Shown here: piece after piece, positions 1 to 6,685 of the stretch
Layout of the letters: each line of letters starts with the position of its first letter
Numbering within the stretch: the stretch's first letter is position 1
IMG/VR virus record: IMGVR_UViG_3300034521_000387
Coordinates: 1 to 31,938 of that record
Length of the DNA stretch: 31,938 bases
Source: a virus
Strand: one strand, 5' to 3'
Translations under genes and position numbers: made by a program
The notes under the pieces: model-generated
What the model was told of the DNA's origin: nothing
Seen by the model: only the letters and a program-made list of their open reading frames with translations
The model's database searches: none

Positions 1-483
1 TCACCTGATCAGCGAATCGTACTGCTTTTCACAGAATCTTCCGGCTTCGGCGGCCCGATCAGCGTATTCTGCCAGTTGTCGGTTTCGCTCGAGAGATTTG
101 CTGAGCACGTCGGCAAGCAAAACTCCGGTGTCTGCGGCTGACGGCCCAGCGCCGATAGTGGCGTTATACTGCCTGAGCTGCTCACGGATGGCAACGAGCT
201 GTTGCTGCAACCTGCCAGCGCGAGCGGCAGCATCAAGAGCATCATTGCGCGCCCTGTCGAGTGCCCGCTGCGCTTCACGTTCATTGGTCGTTTTCTCCTG
301 TTCTTGAAGCGAACGCAATTTTGCGTCGGCCTGCTTCTGGTCCGCCTGTGACTGTGCATACCCGGCATCGTACTGGATGCTACCGTGAATATTCCAAGCA
401 ACCATGCCGCCGACCATCAGAGCAGCAAGCATCACCACGATAAGCAACTGTTTCCAGTATGCTTTGACGAATGCCCAGATCAT
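1..483 (-). CDS. Rz: Inner-membrane spanin Rz
   Basis: This is the inner-membrane subunit of the spanin complex, which with Rz1 fuses inner and outer membranes in the last step of lysis. The 160-residue protein has a short cytoplasmic N-terminus, one membrane segment at about residues 12-31 (rich in L, V, M and G), then a long charged periplasmic region predicted as coiled coil (about 45-105, many Q, R, A and E). This is the standard Rz layout. Its ATG overlaps the endolysin stop codon (ATGA), so translation is probably coupled. A second gene, Rz1, lies inside it in another frame. The gene is complete: its TGA stop is the first three bases of the window. The call rests on position and topology more than on conserved residues. 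Confidence 0.9.
   Translation of the reverse strand: MIWAFVKAYWKQLLIVVMLAALMVGGMVAWNIHGSIQYDAGYAQSQADQKQADAKLRSLQEQEKTTNEREAQRALDRARNDALDAAARAGRLQQQLVAIREQLRQYNATIGAGPSAADTGVLLADVLSKSLERNRQLAEYADRAAEAGRFCEKQYDSLIR
9..284 (-). CDS. Rz1: Outer-membrane lipoprotein spanin Rz1, embedded in Rz
   Basis: This 91-residue reading frame lies wholly inside Rz in a different frame, as in lambda and many enterobacterial phages. The start MNVKRSG is chosen because an AGGAG sits about 9 nt upstream. A signal sequence (hydrophobic run [12 protein letters not shown]) ends in the lipobox LAGC, so Cys26 would be lipidated by the host, leaving a mature lipoprotein of about 66 residues anchored in the outer membrane. 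The mature part is rich in Ser and Pro and has two further cysteines. Rz1 binds the periplasmic end of Rz to complete lysis. The embedded position plus the lipobox make this call strong despite the lack of sequence conservation in the family. Confidence 0.88.
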   Translation of the reverse strand: MNVKRSGHSTGRAMMLLMLPLALAGCSNSSLPSVSSSGSITPLSALGRQPQTPEFCLPTCSANLSSETDNWQNTLIGPPKPEDSVKSSTIR

Positions 484-1106
484 AACAGCGCCTTACGGGC
501 TGCACCGTAACGCGCCCGCCGGTCATCGATACCGTTCTGACCACCATTGATAATCTGCGTGACGCGAACCAGATCACCTGTATATTTCATGCAGCCTTTG
601 GTGGCGAAGAACCACGCCGCGCTACGGGCCGCATACTCATCCTGCGCCAGCAGTTCAGGCTGCGCAACCAGCTCAATTTTGAGCCCGTTACCGCAATCAC
701 GGTAATTGTTCAGGCCGGTGATCTGGATAAGCCCGCGCCCACGGTAGCTCCATCCGTCGCCCGGGCCATTGTTGCCCATGCGCTTGCTGTACACCAGATT
801 GGCGATCGCGCGCTGGCGTTCCAGCGGAAGAGACTTCTCATACGTTTTACGGCCCAGCGCGTTGGCCTGGTCTGGAGTGATACGCCCGGCACGAATGAAA
901 CCTGACAGACCACTCACGCTGTAGTTGAAGTTTTCTTGCAACCGGGTAAACCCTCCGGACTCATGCCCGACCTGCGCAATAAACATCGCCTGATCATCTG
1001 GCTTGGTAATGCCAAATTCATTCATGGCAGCGGTGATATGTGAATACCAGCGCGTGGCCAGTTGTTCAGTGATGCCGGCAGAGCGCCGGAACTGGTTAAT
1101 GTCCAT
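480..1106 (-). CDS. Endolysin, glycoside hydrolase family 19 (chitinase-like)
   Basis: This enzyme cleaves the glycan backbone of peptidoglycan at lysis. The 208-residue protein closely resembles my recollection of the Salmonella phage SPN1S endolysin. GHESGGF carries Glu49 and the following RLQEN carries Glu58, the two acidic active-site residues described for SPN1S. The substrate-groove motif [15 protein letters not shown] lies near residues 120-134 and INGGQNG near 187-193. There is no signal peptide or membrane anchor, so export depends on a holin from the genes just upstream. Its start overlaps the end of the upstream holin-like gene by 11 bp and its stop overlaps the Rz start (ATGA), so the lysis genes form one coupled cassette. 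Confidence 0.95.
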   Translation of the reverse strand: MDINQFRRSAGITEQLATRWYSHITAAMNEFGITKPDDQAMFIAQVGHESGGFTRLQENFNYSVSGLSGFIRAGRITPDQANALGRKTYEKSLPLERQRAIANLVYSKRMGNNGPGDGWSYRGRGLIQITGLNNYRDCGNGLKIELVAQPELLAQDEYAARSAAWFFATKGCMKYTGDLVRVTQIINGGQNGIDDRRARYGAARKALL

Positions 1107-1404
1107 GTTGAGACCTCGATATTTTGAATATCTGCACGACGTTACCGCGCGTCTTCATAACGGCGGCAAGCATGACAGCATTGATGATTACCTCTGATAA
1201 ATCAGCGGCCATTGGTGTGTGATACCAGATTGCATATGCGGCGCGGACGGGGATGCTGGCTGAGGCCACGATAAGGAAGTAGGCTATCCATCCACCCCAC
1301 CGGCGATGTTGCGATCCATTACGCCGGAAGGTTCCGACGCGGATTGCTATAGCGGAACAGATAACCGCATTGGCAATGAGTAAAAGCAGCTCATGAGTTG
1401 TCAT
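1096..1404 (-). CDS. Phage holin-like protein, three membrane segments
   Basis: This is a 102-residue hydrophobic protein with three probable membrane helices (about residues 3-23, 38-62 and 70-86) and basic stretches between them (FRRNG, HRRWGG). It ends in a short charged tail. Small three-helix proteins directly upstream of an endolysin are usually holins, which permeabilise the inner membrane and time lysis. It overlaps both the membrane gene upstream (1391-1795) and the endolysin downstream, so it is co-translated with them. A second membrane protein lies beside it, so one of the pair could be the antiholin. The sequence alone does not say which. Confidence 0.78.
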   Translation of the reverse strand: MTTHELLLLIANAVICSAIAIRVGTFRRNGSQHRRWGGWIAYFLIVASASIPVRAAYAIWYHTPMAADLSEVIINAVMLAAVMKTRGNVVQIFKISRSQHGH

Positions 1405-1795
1405 CGTCTTTTCTCCCCGGGATTAAATCGCGTGGATTGTCGGAACGGTGATAGAGCCAGATACCAATACGTACTGCGACGATTGCTGACACGAACGCGC
1501 CAGCAGAGAAGACGATCCCTTTCTCGAAAGAGTCCTGCGTGATAGTTGGGATCAGGCTGGCTACGCCGATAAGGATTGATGCAGTTGGTTTGTAGAAGAG
1601 AAGCCCGCAGAGAAAGCTAAGCATTGACAGGAGAACACGGCGGCGAATTGGATACTCAACAGCCGAGGTAATAAATATTACCGCACCTGATAAAGCGCCA
1701 AGAGCCACCTCTGGAGGAACCCCAGCGATAACCGCAGCCAGAGAACCCATGCTAAGCCACTGATTTAAAGACTCACTGGTTAGCTGGGCTGACAT
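1391..1795 (-). CDS. Second holin/antiholin candidate, about four membrane segments
   Basis: This protein of about 134 residues has probable membrane helices near residues 15-35, 37-50, 60-80 and 95-115, and ends in a very polar tail ([19 protein letters not shown]) that is probably cytoplasmic. It is the first gene of the lysis cassette and overlaps the next one by 14 bp. Two in-frame ATGs sit four codons apart (1807 and 1795). The downstream one is chosen because a GGTGG lies 5-6 nt before it, but a dual start as in lambda S is possible. A 12-codon frame with a strong Shine-Dalgarno runs across this start. The function is inferred from membrane topology and position; I do not recognise the family with certainty. 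Confidence 0.65.
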   Translation of the reverse strand: MSAQLTSESLNQWLSMGSLAAVIAGVPPEVALGALSGAVIFITSAVEYPIRRRVLLSMLSFLCGLLFYKPTASILIGVASLIPTITQDSFEKGIVFSAGAFVSAIVAVRIGIWLYHRSDNPRDLIPGRKDDDNS

Positions 1796-1853
1796 GACAA
1801 CCACCATTTACTGCGCATAATGAACCCCCTTAGTTGGTGGATTCATCATACAC

Positions 1854-1881
1854 AATAAACCGTATATGGTTTATTATTACC
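1854..1881. promoter_or_regulatory. Palindrome AACC-N6-GGTT plus ATTACC half-site, upstream of lysis genes
   Basis: The arms AATAAACC and GGTTTATT form a perfect 8-bp inverted repeat around a 6-nt centre (GTATAT), followed 4 nt later by ATTACC. The 24 bp from 1858 match 31630-31653 at 23 positions, though they lie about 30 kb apart and outside genes. The site sits just upstream of the leftward lysis cassette. It is most likely an operator or activator site for a phage regulator. I could not fix a -10/-35 pair with confidence. Confidence 0.6.
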
Positions 1882-1912
1882 GTAAAATAATACTAATATT
1901 CAATAAATTTAA

Positions 1913-2230
1913 CTATTTATACGAGAAAGATAGATTTGACTTCTGCATAACAAAAGAACGGGAAATTTTATCGCCGCTAAATGATGCACCGCTTATTAAG
2001 CCAGTTACCTCATAATCAGTGCTTCTAACTTCCGAAACGATGATCCCTTTGCTTGCATCGATTACTTTACTACAATCTTTGCCGCGAGAATCTTTAGCGC
2101 ACTGCTGCTGAGATGGAGAGGCTGCAATCCTGTCCTTCAAAATAGCAGAAACATTCTCATCAACTGACGCCGCGAAGATGCTGGTTGATGAGCAGATAAA
2201 AATCGATGTTATCAATACTTTAATTTTCAT
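1913..2230 (-). CDS. Small exported protein of unknown function
   Basis: This 105-residue protein has a clear signal peptide: a basic start MKIK, a hydrophobic core to about residue 19, and an Ala-containing cleavage site near residues 20-21. The mature product of about 84 residues should be periplasmic or secreted. Cys44 and Cys53 could form a small disulfide loop. I do not recognise a family. Base composition is AT-rich compared with the lysis and virion genes, as in the neighbouring conversion gene, which suggests a horizontally acquired add-on. It is transcribed divergently from the membrane protein at 2288-3706 across a 57-bp gap. Superinfection exclusion or envelope modification would fit the location, but nothing in the sequence proves either. 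Confidence 0.6.
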   Translation of the reverse strand: MKIKVLITSIFICSSTSIFAASVDENVSAILKDRIAASPSQQQCAKDSRGKDCSKVIDASKGIIVSEVRSTDYEVTGLISGASFSGDKISRSFVMQKSNLSFSYK

Positions 2231-2242
2231 TTACGCGTTTTT

Positions 2243-2272
2243 ATGGTGTGTGATTTTACGATGATACACCAT
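2243..2272. promoter_or_regulatory. Inverted repeat in the divergent promoter gap
   Basis: ATGGTGT (2243-2249) and ACACCAT (2266-2272) are perfect 7-bp arms in the short gap between the divergent exported-protein and membrane-protein genes. The position suits an operator controlling one or both. It is unrelated in sequence to the other palindromes in the window. Confidence 0.35.
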
Positions 2273-2287
2273 TGTATAGGGGTAGTC

Positions 2288-3706
2288 ATGGGACGTATTG
2301 AGCGAGGAACGGTCATTTTATATCTGATTGCAATGACTGTCATTGGCCTCTTTTTTGTATTTAAAAACACTCCGCTGACAGGGCTGGATGAACGATTTCA
2401 CTTTTTCAGGTCGTATCAGATAGCTCAGGGTGAAATTATTCCGAAACTAATCAATGGAGATAAAGGGGCCTGGGGCGGTTGTGTAGAGAGCAGGGCACTC
2501 AGATATGTGTGGCCATTTTTTGTGTCTCAGGATCAGAATCTTCCAGCAAGCAAAGAAGAAGCAGCTACTCGAGCTGCTGAAATTGATGCCACTGAAGACA
2601 CAAGCACTACCTGCTTTAATTTCGCTCCATCAGCAGCTTATTCTCCAATACTATATGCACCTTCAGCAATTGGAATAGCAATAGCAAAGTACACTGGCGC
2701 AGGGATAGATACGCAGATGTATGCTGGAAGGTTAATGAACTTAGCATTTTTCATCGCCATGGTTTATGTGGCAGTAATGATGATGCCGGTCATGCGCATT
2801 CCTACATTGATGATTTTATCCTTCCCTACCCTCATTAACCTTGCATCGTCATATAGTCCTGATCCTGTCACTAACATGATCACATTGATGTTTATCGCAT
2901 GCTGCTTACGGATGACCATCCTCAAAGAAAAGATACTCTGGCAGACGTTTACACTAGCTTGTCTGGTTGGACTTCTGAAAATGACGAACATCGCGTTCCT
3001 GCCATTCGTCCTACTAATCCCGTCATCACTGTTTTCAAATCGCAACAAATGGCTGGCATATATGGCTGGCAGCATTGTAGCGGGATGTATTGTCGCGTTG
3101 GCATGGAATGGATACTACTCATGGGTTCCGAGTGAATTTTGGCATTCAGGAGGAGATATTGTAGCAGCCAAGGCCTCCCTGATTGAAAGCCCGATAGGAA
3201 TATTTTTATTTATAATTAACAGCGTTATAATACAAACACCTGATATGTTTAAAGGAATGTTTGCTACATTCGGTGGCGGCCCTAAGTTGTATTCATTCAC
3301 TTCCGATGGTTTTTATTGCCTACTTTCGGTGGCAATTATAACTGCATCAGCAATTGTAAGTGCAGATAAAAATAAATCGACATTAAACTCAGCAAGATTA
3401 TATCTCTTACCTATTTTATGTATTGGAAGCATTATTCTTGTTTTTCTGGCACTATGGATAGGTTTTTCACCACTTGGTCTTGCAGGTGTGGCGGGGGTTC
3501 AAGGGCGTTACTTCATAATTTCATTCTTAACGCTTATGTTATTTATAATGTTCTTTGTGTCAGGATCAAAGACTTTTGAAGTGATTTCTGGGTCTGCATC
3601 ATCAATAAAACGAGATGTCCTTACTATTTTGGCTTTAAGTCACCTAGCGTTAATTGCTAATGTTAGTTACATGAGCATTGAGAGATATATTCCGCTTTAT
3701 AAATAA
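2288..3706 (+). CDS. DUF2142-type polytopic membrane protein, serotype-conversion candidate
   Basis: This 472-residue protein has about ten or more hydrophobic segments along its length. The stretch TGLDERFHFFRSYQIAQGE after the first membrane helix, containing an acidic residue followed by HFFR, is the hallmark I associate with DUF2142, a glycosyltransferase-like integral membrane family that includes phage O-antigen modifiers. The ATG at 2288 is chosen over an upstream in-frame ATG at 2243 because AGGGG lies 5 nt before it. The gene is AT-rich, reads against the late genes, has its own upstream gap and ends in its own terminator: the usual form of a lysogenic-conversion gene. It sits beside the tailspike gene, and prophage alteration of the O-antigen receptor would block superinfection. 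The sugar donor and linkage cannot be inferred. Confidence 0.75.
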   Translation: MGRIERGTVILYLIAMTVIGLFFVFKNTPLTGLDERFHFFRSYQIAQGEIIPKLINGDKGAWGGCVESRALRYVWPFFVSQDQNLPASKEEAATRAAEIDATEDTSTTCFNFAPSAAYSPILYAPSAIGIAIAKYTGAGIDTQMYAGRLMNLAFFIAMVYVAVMMMPVMRIPTLMILSFPTLINLASSYSPDPVTNMITLMFIACCLRMTILKEKILWQTFTLACLVGLLKMTNIAFLPFVLLIPSSLFSNRNKWLAYMAGSIVAGCIVALAWNGYYSWVPSEFWHSGGDIVAAKASLIESPIGIFLFIINSVIIQTPDMFKGMFATFGGGPKLYSFTSDGFYCLLSVAIITASAIVSADKNKSTLNSARLYLLPILCIGSIILVFLALWIGFSPLGLAGVAGVQGRYFIISFLTLMLFIMFFVSGSKTFEVISGSASSIKRDVLTILALSHLALIANVSYMSIERYIPLYK

Positions 3707-3711
3707 AAATT

Positions 3712-3737
3712 AAGCGCCCATGTAGGGCGCTTTTTTT
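3712..3737. terminator. Bidirectional intrinsic terminator
   Basis: Eight-base arms AAGCGCCC and GGGCGCTT flank a 5-nt loop and are followed by seven T on the plus strand. The minus strand also runs into TTAATTTTTATTT after the stem. It lies between the convergent ends of the DUF2142 gene and the tailspike gene, and the tailspike stop codon overlaps the T run. Confidence 0.9.
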
Positions 3738-5787
3738 AGTACCCGTAAACAGACATACCAATAGCCGTATAGCACAGGCGGTGATTACCTGTTGCTGGAG
3801 TTGTACCCTGAACAGAGAACACCAACTGAGTTAATGTGCTGGCGTCATGATTATAAACTAGCCTTGTAGTTGGTGCCGTCGACAATTGGCAATCAGCATA
3901 CACAGGCTGTTCACGGAACTTATGATCTGTAACATCGATTGTAATGCTAGTTACTCCTGATGCTAATGATTGAACTAATGTACCTGACGCTTGGTATCTC
4001 TGAATCTGAGCCTGACGTTCGGGAAATGAAACAGGAATTCCTCCTGTAGGAAGTAGGTACGTATTCCCCTGTACTTTAAAATTCTCGTAGTTTCCACCAG
4101 ATAGTTCAGCCCCAAAGAACATAGGAAACTTAACATCTTTAAAAGTATTGTTAGAAACCAATGAGTTGTTTACCACATGCGGGCCGTTAGGTATGACTCC
4201 ATATGTCGTTCCAGTATCAAGAACCCACCCTTTAAATGTATTTCCAGTAATTGTGATACTATCCATAACCCCAAGATTTGGGAGATTAATAAGTCGGCAA
4301 TTGTCTTTCATTGCTGCTATTGAATTACCTGAAATAACTCCGTTGTGCGTGATGTAATTGCTAAGTCCGTTTATTATTTCTACCGATGAATTATAACCAG
4401 TTATTTCACCATTATCAGAGATAACAAAACCCTGACACCCACTTAATCTAATAGGATCTAGATAATCAGATACCTGATTACCAACAATGGATACAGCAAT
4501 GCTCGCATCAATATATATACCTAATATACCATCACCCATTAAATTGTTTTCTATCCTTATACCTTCACATCTACCACCAGTAGGTACAGTCCTCGGGGGA
4601 ACCCAAAATGGTCGACTAATAGAAATGATAGAGCTACCAGCAACATGAATATTCATTACGCTAGAACTAATATCATCCTCAAGAAGCGCGCGAATTCCAT
4701 ATCCGGTATCATCCGTTTTTGCACTAAAACCTGACACAGAGAAAATGGTGGAGTTGATAAACCTAAGCCCAGTAATCCCGGTCATTAGCACAGATGTTTG
4801 ACGCCGTGCTCCATGAGTAAACGTGCACCCACTAATGACGAATGGCATACTACCACCATAATCAAATATAGAATGTAGATATAAGTATACCTGGTCATCC
4901 GTTACACCAGTAAAGTGTAAGTTACTAAATTTTACCGTATATCGCTTTCCATCTACTGTAGAGTTAGCACTCTTAGTCGTCTCAAGCAGAATGTGTGAAG
5001 TCCCTGTAATAATAGAGCTAGGACCTTCACCTACGATAGAGAAATTCTTAGCAGGAGATACACACTTACTAAGGAGGTTTACTTTAGTGCCGGCTGGAAT
5101 GCGAATGCCGCTATGTCCCGATGATAATGCAGCCTGAAAAGCAGCAGAATCATCAGCAATGCCATCGCCAATAACGCCAAAATCTTTCACGCTAACAATA
5201 TCTCTCATTTTATCCTGGAATGTGCGGTATACCGCACCAATACCGGATTGAAGAAACCATCCAAACCCACCAACAACACCAGCAATAGCTTTTTCAACAT
5301 ATGATTGCATGCTGCGATTATTAACAGCATCCAGGCTTGATAATGGATCAGCGAGATTCGATATTCTGTTGTTTAGTGCATCATACCAATTTGCAATGCT
5401 GGCAGGTTTGCGAAGAGCCAGACTTAACCAACTGCGTACCTGCTGAATCAGCATCGTCAGTTTATCAAACGCATTCTCATGAACCTCAGCAAAAAACTTT
5501 CCCTGGTTCCGTAGATCAGTTTCCTGTGTTACCGGCAGTTCACGCGATATTGAAATTTGGTATCCGCTTGTCAGTGCCGTTGACAGTATGACATTACCTC
5601 CCTGGTATCCTCCGGCACCTGTAACGGTGTAGTCGGTATCCAGAACCAGTTCGGTGATGTTTTCATCCAGGTCAACAACCTGCACCACCAAATCAGACTT
5701 ATGAAAAATTCGGAAGGTATAGGGGAATGATGTCGTGACCCCGTTCCCCGTGTAGTCATTGTGGTCAACTTCGGTTGAAACCGTCAT
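3736..5787 (-). CDS. Tailspike, probable O-antigen/capsule depolymerase with beta-helix
   Basis: This 683-residue protein binds and probably cleaves host surface polysaccharide. The N-terminal 120 residues (NDYTGNGVTTSFPYTFRIF, then LDTDYTVTGAGG) resemble virion-attachment domains of short-tailed phage spikes. An alpha-helical linker follows. At about residues 200-213, VKDFGVIGDGIADD marks the start of a pectate-lyase-type right-handed beta-helix that continues through repeated short N/S/G-rich turns. ATG 5787 is used because GGAG lies 8 nt upstream; an in-frame start at 5829 lacks this. The body is AT-richer than the virion genes, as expected for a receptor-specific domain that is exchanged. 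It is shorter than the epsilon15 spike (about 1,070 residues, recalled), so the specificity probably differs. Catalytic residues are not assignable. Confidence 0.88.
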   Translation of the reverse strand: MTVSTEVDHNDYTGNGVTTSFPYTFRIFHKSDLVVQVVDLDENITELVLDTDYTVTGAGGYQGGNVILSTALTSGYQISISRELPVTQETDLRNQGKFFAEVHENAFDKLTMLIQQVRSWLSLALRKPASIANWYDALNNRISNLADPLSSLDAVNNRSMQSYVEKAIAGVVGGFGWFLQSGIGAVYRTFQDKMRDIVSVKDFGVIGDGIADDSAAFQAALSSGHSGIRIPAGTKVNLLSKCVSPAKNFSIVGEGPSSIITGTSHILLETTKSANSTVDGKRYTVKFSNLHFTGVTDDQVYLYLHSIFDYGGSMPFVISGCTFTHGARRQTSVLMTGITGLRFINSTIFSVSGFSAKTDDTGYGIRALLEDDISSSVMNIHVAGSSIISISRPFWVPPRTVPTGGRCEGIRIENNLMGDGILGIYIDASIAVSIVGNQVSDYLDPIRLSGCQGFVISDNGEITGYNSSVEIINGLSNYITHNGVISGNSIAAMKDNCRLINLPNLGVMDSITITGNTFKGWVLDTGTTYGVIPNGPHVVNNSLVSNNTFKDVKFPMFFGAELSGGNYENFKVQGNTYLLPTGGIPVSFPERQAQIQRYQASGTLVQSLASGVTSITIDVTDHKFREQPVYADCQLSTAPTTRLVYNHDASTLTQLVFSVQGTTPATGNHRLCYTAIGMSVYGY

Positions 5788-5842
5788 GTCATTTTCTCCA
5801 GATTGCTTTTGCGCCCGGCGCGCATGCACTCTGGATCATTCT

Positions 5843-5868
5843 ATTACCCAAAAAAACCTTATATGAAT
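5843..5868. promoter_or_regulatory. ATTACC half-site plus degenerate AACC-N6-GGTT palindrome
   Basis: ATTACC (5843-5848) is followed after 6 nt by AACC-TTATAT-GAAT (5855-5868), a degraded version of the palindrome at 1858 and 31630. It lies in the leader of the tailspike gene, 26 bp from the stronger ATTACC-N5-GGTAAT site. A nearly parallel arrangement occurs at 22960-22984. Confidence 0.4.
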
Positions 5869-5893
5869 CGTTTATGTATTAATAAGTTATTTT

Positions 5894-5910
5894 ATTACCT
5901 TACAGGTAAT
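5894..5910. promoter_or_regulatory. Perfect operator-like palindrome ATTACC-N5-GGTAAT
   Basis: ATTACC-TTACA-GGTAAT is one of four perfect 17-bp copies in this window. It lies between the leftward tailspike gene and the rightward LexA-box gene, so it could control either. Its minus-strand continuation GGTAATAAAAT is also seen at the 29748 copy. Confidence 0.65.
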
Positions 5911-5946
5911 TTGCATTTCATGCTGGATAGTCCTGATATCTTCTGC

Positions 5947-5966
5947 TACTGTATGTTTATACAGTG
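5947..5966 (+). promoter_or_regulatory. LexA (SOS) box
   Basis: TACTGTATGTTTATACAGTG matches the enterobacterial LexA operator (CTG-N10-CAG with the preferred flanking TA and alternating AT core) at nearly every position. It sits 20 bp before the ATG of the rightward gene at 5986. The host LexA repressor would keep that gene off until DNA damage. A possible promoter is TTGCAT (5911-5916) with TGATAT 17 bp later, but I am unsure of it. Confidence 0.9.
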
Positions 5967-5985
5967 ATTGCATGGAGAAGAAGAG

Positions 5986-6246
5986 ATGCAACGGCAGTAT
6001 CACCATCCGCTGGAAGAAGGATTTGAGGAAAGAATACACACGCCGGTAGGCGTTAGGTCCCTGGTGGAGGACTCGCACCTGATGAAGTTACTGCGGGAAC
6101 TCGATAAAGATGGCTTCAATGTTGATGGGCCACTTGCTGAACTGGTTGCTCTTGTGAACTACGTCACAAGTTCTCAAATGACCATGCAGGATCTGCAAAC
6201 GCATCTCGATTACTGTGCGGAACAGTTACGCAGACAGATAACATGA
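5986..6246 (+). CDS. SOS-controlled small protein, candidate antirepressor
   Basis: This 86-residue protein starts MQRQYHHPLEE. The ATG at 5986 follows GGAGAAGAAGAG and lies 20 bp after a near-consensus LexA box, so the gene should be switched on by DNA damage. The protein is mostly helical and acidic in the middle (LLRELDKDGFNVDGPLAELVALVNYV) and has no membrane segment or signal peptide. In Gifsy, Fels-2 and 186-type phages, small LexA-controlled proteins (GfoA/GftA-type, Tum) bind the phage repressor and trigger induction. By analogy this is the best candidate for the SOS switch of this phage, since it is the only gene here with a LexA box. The function is inferred from regulation, not from recognised homology. 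Confidence 0.6.
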   Translation: MQRQYHHPLEEGFEERIHTPVGVRSLVEDSHLMKLLRELDKDGFNVDGPLAELVALVNYVTSSQMTMQDLQTHLDYCAEQLRRQIT

Positions 6247-6336
6247 GTGATTCTATAGGCTATGAGTAAATTAAAATGTAAACAGTGCTACACTAATTGG
6301 CGCCATAAATTAGTGGCCTACACATGGAAATAAGAA

Positions 6337-6489
6337 ATGAAAAAAGCATTAGCGATGCTATTTGTTCTGTTGTCTTTGGGTTTTGCTACACAGGCTTTTG
6401 CTGGAAACTGCCAGCACGACAGCGATACAGCTTCTGATGGATCGCGGTGCGGTGGTCGTTCTGCTGATTCTCGTCCTGGTGGGCGTTAA
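6337..6489 (+). CDS. Small exported protein, 50 residues
   Basis: This short gene encodes MKKALAMLFVLLSLGFATQAFA, a textbook signal peptide with an AFA cleavage site, followed by a mature peptide of about 28 residues rich in Gly, Ser, Asp and Arg with two cysteines (GNC...RCGG). The ATG at 6337 follows GGAAATAAG, a usable Shine-Dalgarno. Similar small exported proteins with a GNCQH...SDGSRCG pattern occur in enterobacterial phages and plasmids as I recall, with no known role. It lies downstream of the SOS gene in the same direction and ends 5 bp before a strong terminator. Whether it shares the SOS promoter or has its own in the 90-bp gap is not clear. Confidence 0.65.
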   Translation: MKKALAMLFVLLSLGFATQAFAGNCQHDSDTASDGSRCGGRSADSRPGGR

Positions 6490-6494
6490 AAATT

Positions 6495-6515
6495 AAGGCC
6501 GCTTCGGCGGCCTTT
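6495..6515. terminator. Bidirectional intrinsic terminator (UUCG loop)
   Basis: AAGGCCGC-TTCG-GCGGCCTT forms an 8-bp stem with a stable tetraloop. It is followed by T-rich sequence on the minus strand (TTAATTTTT) and a shorter T run on the plus strand. It closes both the rightward small-gene unit and the long leftward virion operon. Confidence 0.85.
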
Positions 6516-6527
6516 GTGACATGTCAC
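6516..6527. promoter_or_regulatory. GTGACATGTCAC palindrome between last gene and terminator (copy 1)
   Basis: This perfect 12-bp palindrome lies on the minus strand between the stop codon of the 46-residue membrane protein (6535) and the terminator. Identical copies at 24304 and 26668 occupy the same position, after the last stop and before a terminator, in two other units. Confidence 0.6.
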
Positions 6528-6534
6528 GCTCATT

Positions 6535-6675
6535 CTATGTAAGTCCGATGTACCCTGCTACACCAGATAATATTAAAACAACTGCGGCTGCAAACTCACC
6601 GTCTTCAATGATACCTTTACGGTTTATCAAGCCAAGTACGGAAATAACCAACACAACAAGAATGATAACAATCAT
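6535..6675 (-). CDS. Small membrane protein, 46 residues
   Basis: The frame encodes an N-terminal hydrophobic helix (MIVIILVVLVISVLGLI), a short polar turn (NRKGIIEDGE) and a second hydrophobic helix (AAAVVLILSGVAGYIGLT): a helical hairpin in the inner membrane. An AGGA lies 7 nt before the ATG. It is the last gene of the virion operon, 10 bp after the largest ejection protein, and is followed by the palindrome and terminator. I do not recognise it. A membrane role during DNA ejection or superinfection exclusion is conceivable but unsupported. Confidence 0.6.
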   Translation of the reverse strand: MIVIILVVLVISVLGLINRKGIIEDGEFAAAVVLILSGVAGYIGLT

Positions 6676-6685
6676 TTTCGCATCC

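Noticed and set aside
2243-2287. Extended start of the DUF2142 gene at 2243
   Set aside because: No ribosome site precedes it, and it would place coding sequence over the divergent promoter gap and inverted repeat. The start at 2288 has AGGGG at good spacing.
5593-5609. ATTACC-TCCCT-GGTATC in the tailspike gene
   Set aside because: It resembles the operator family but is inside coding sequence (GGYQGGN), has two mismatches in one arm and is not at a unit start. Probably chance.
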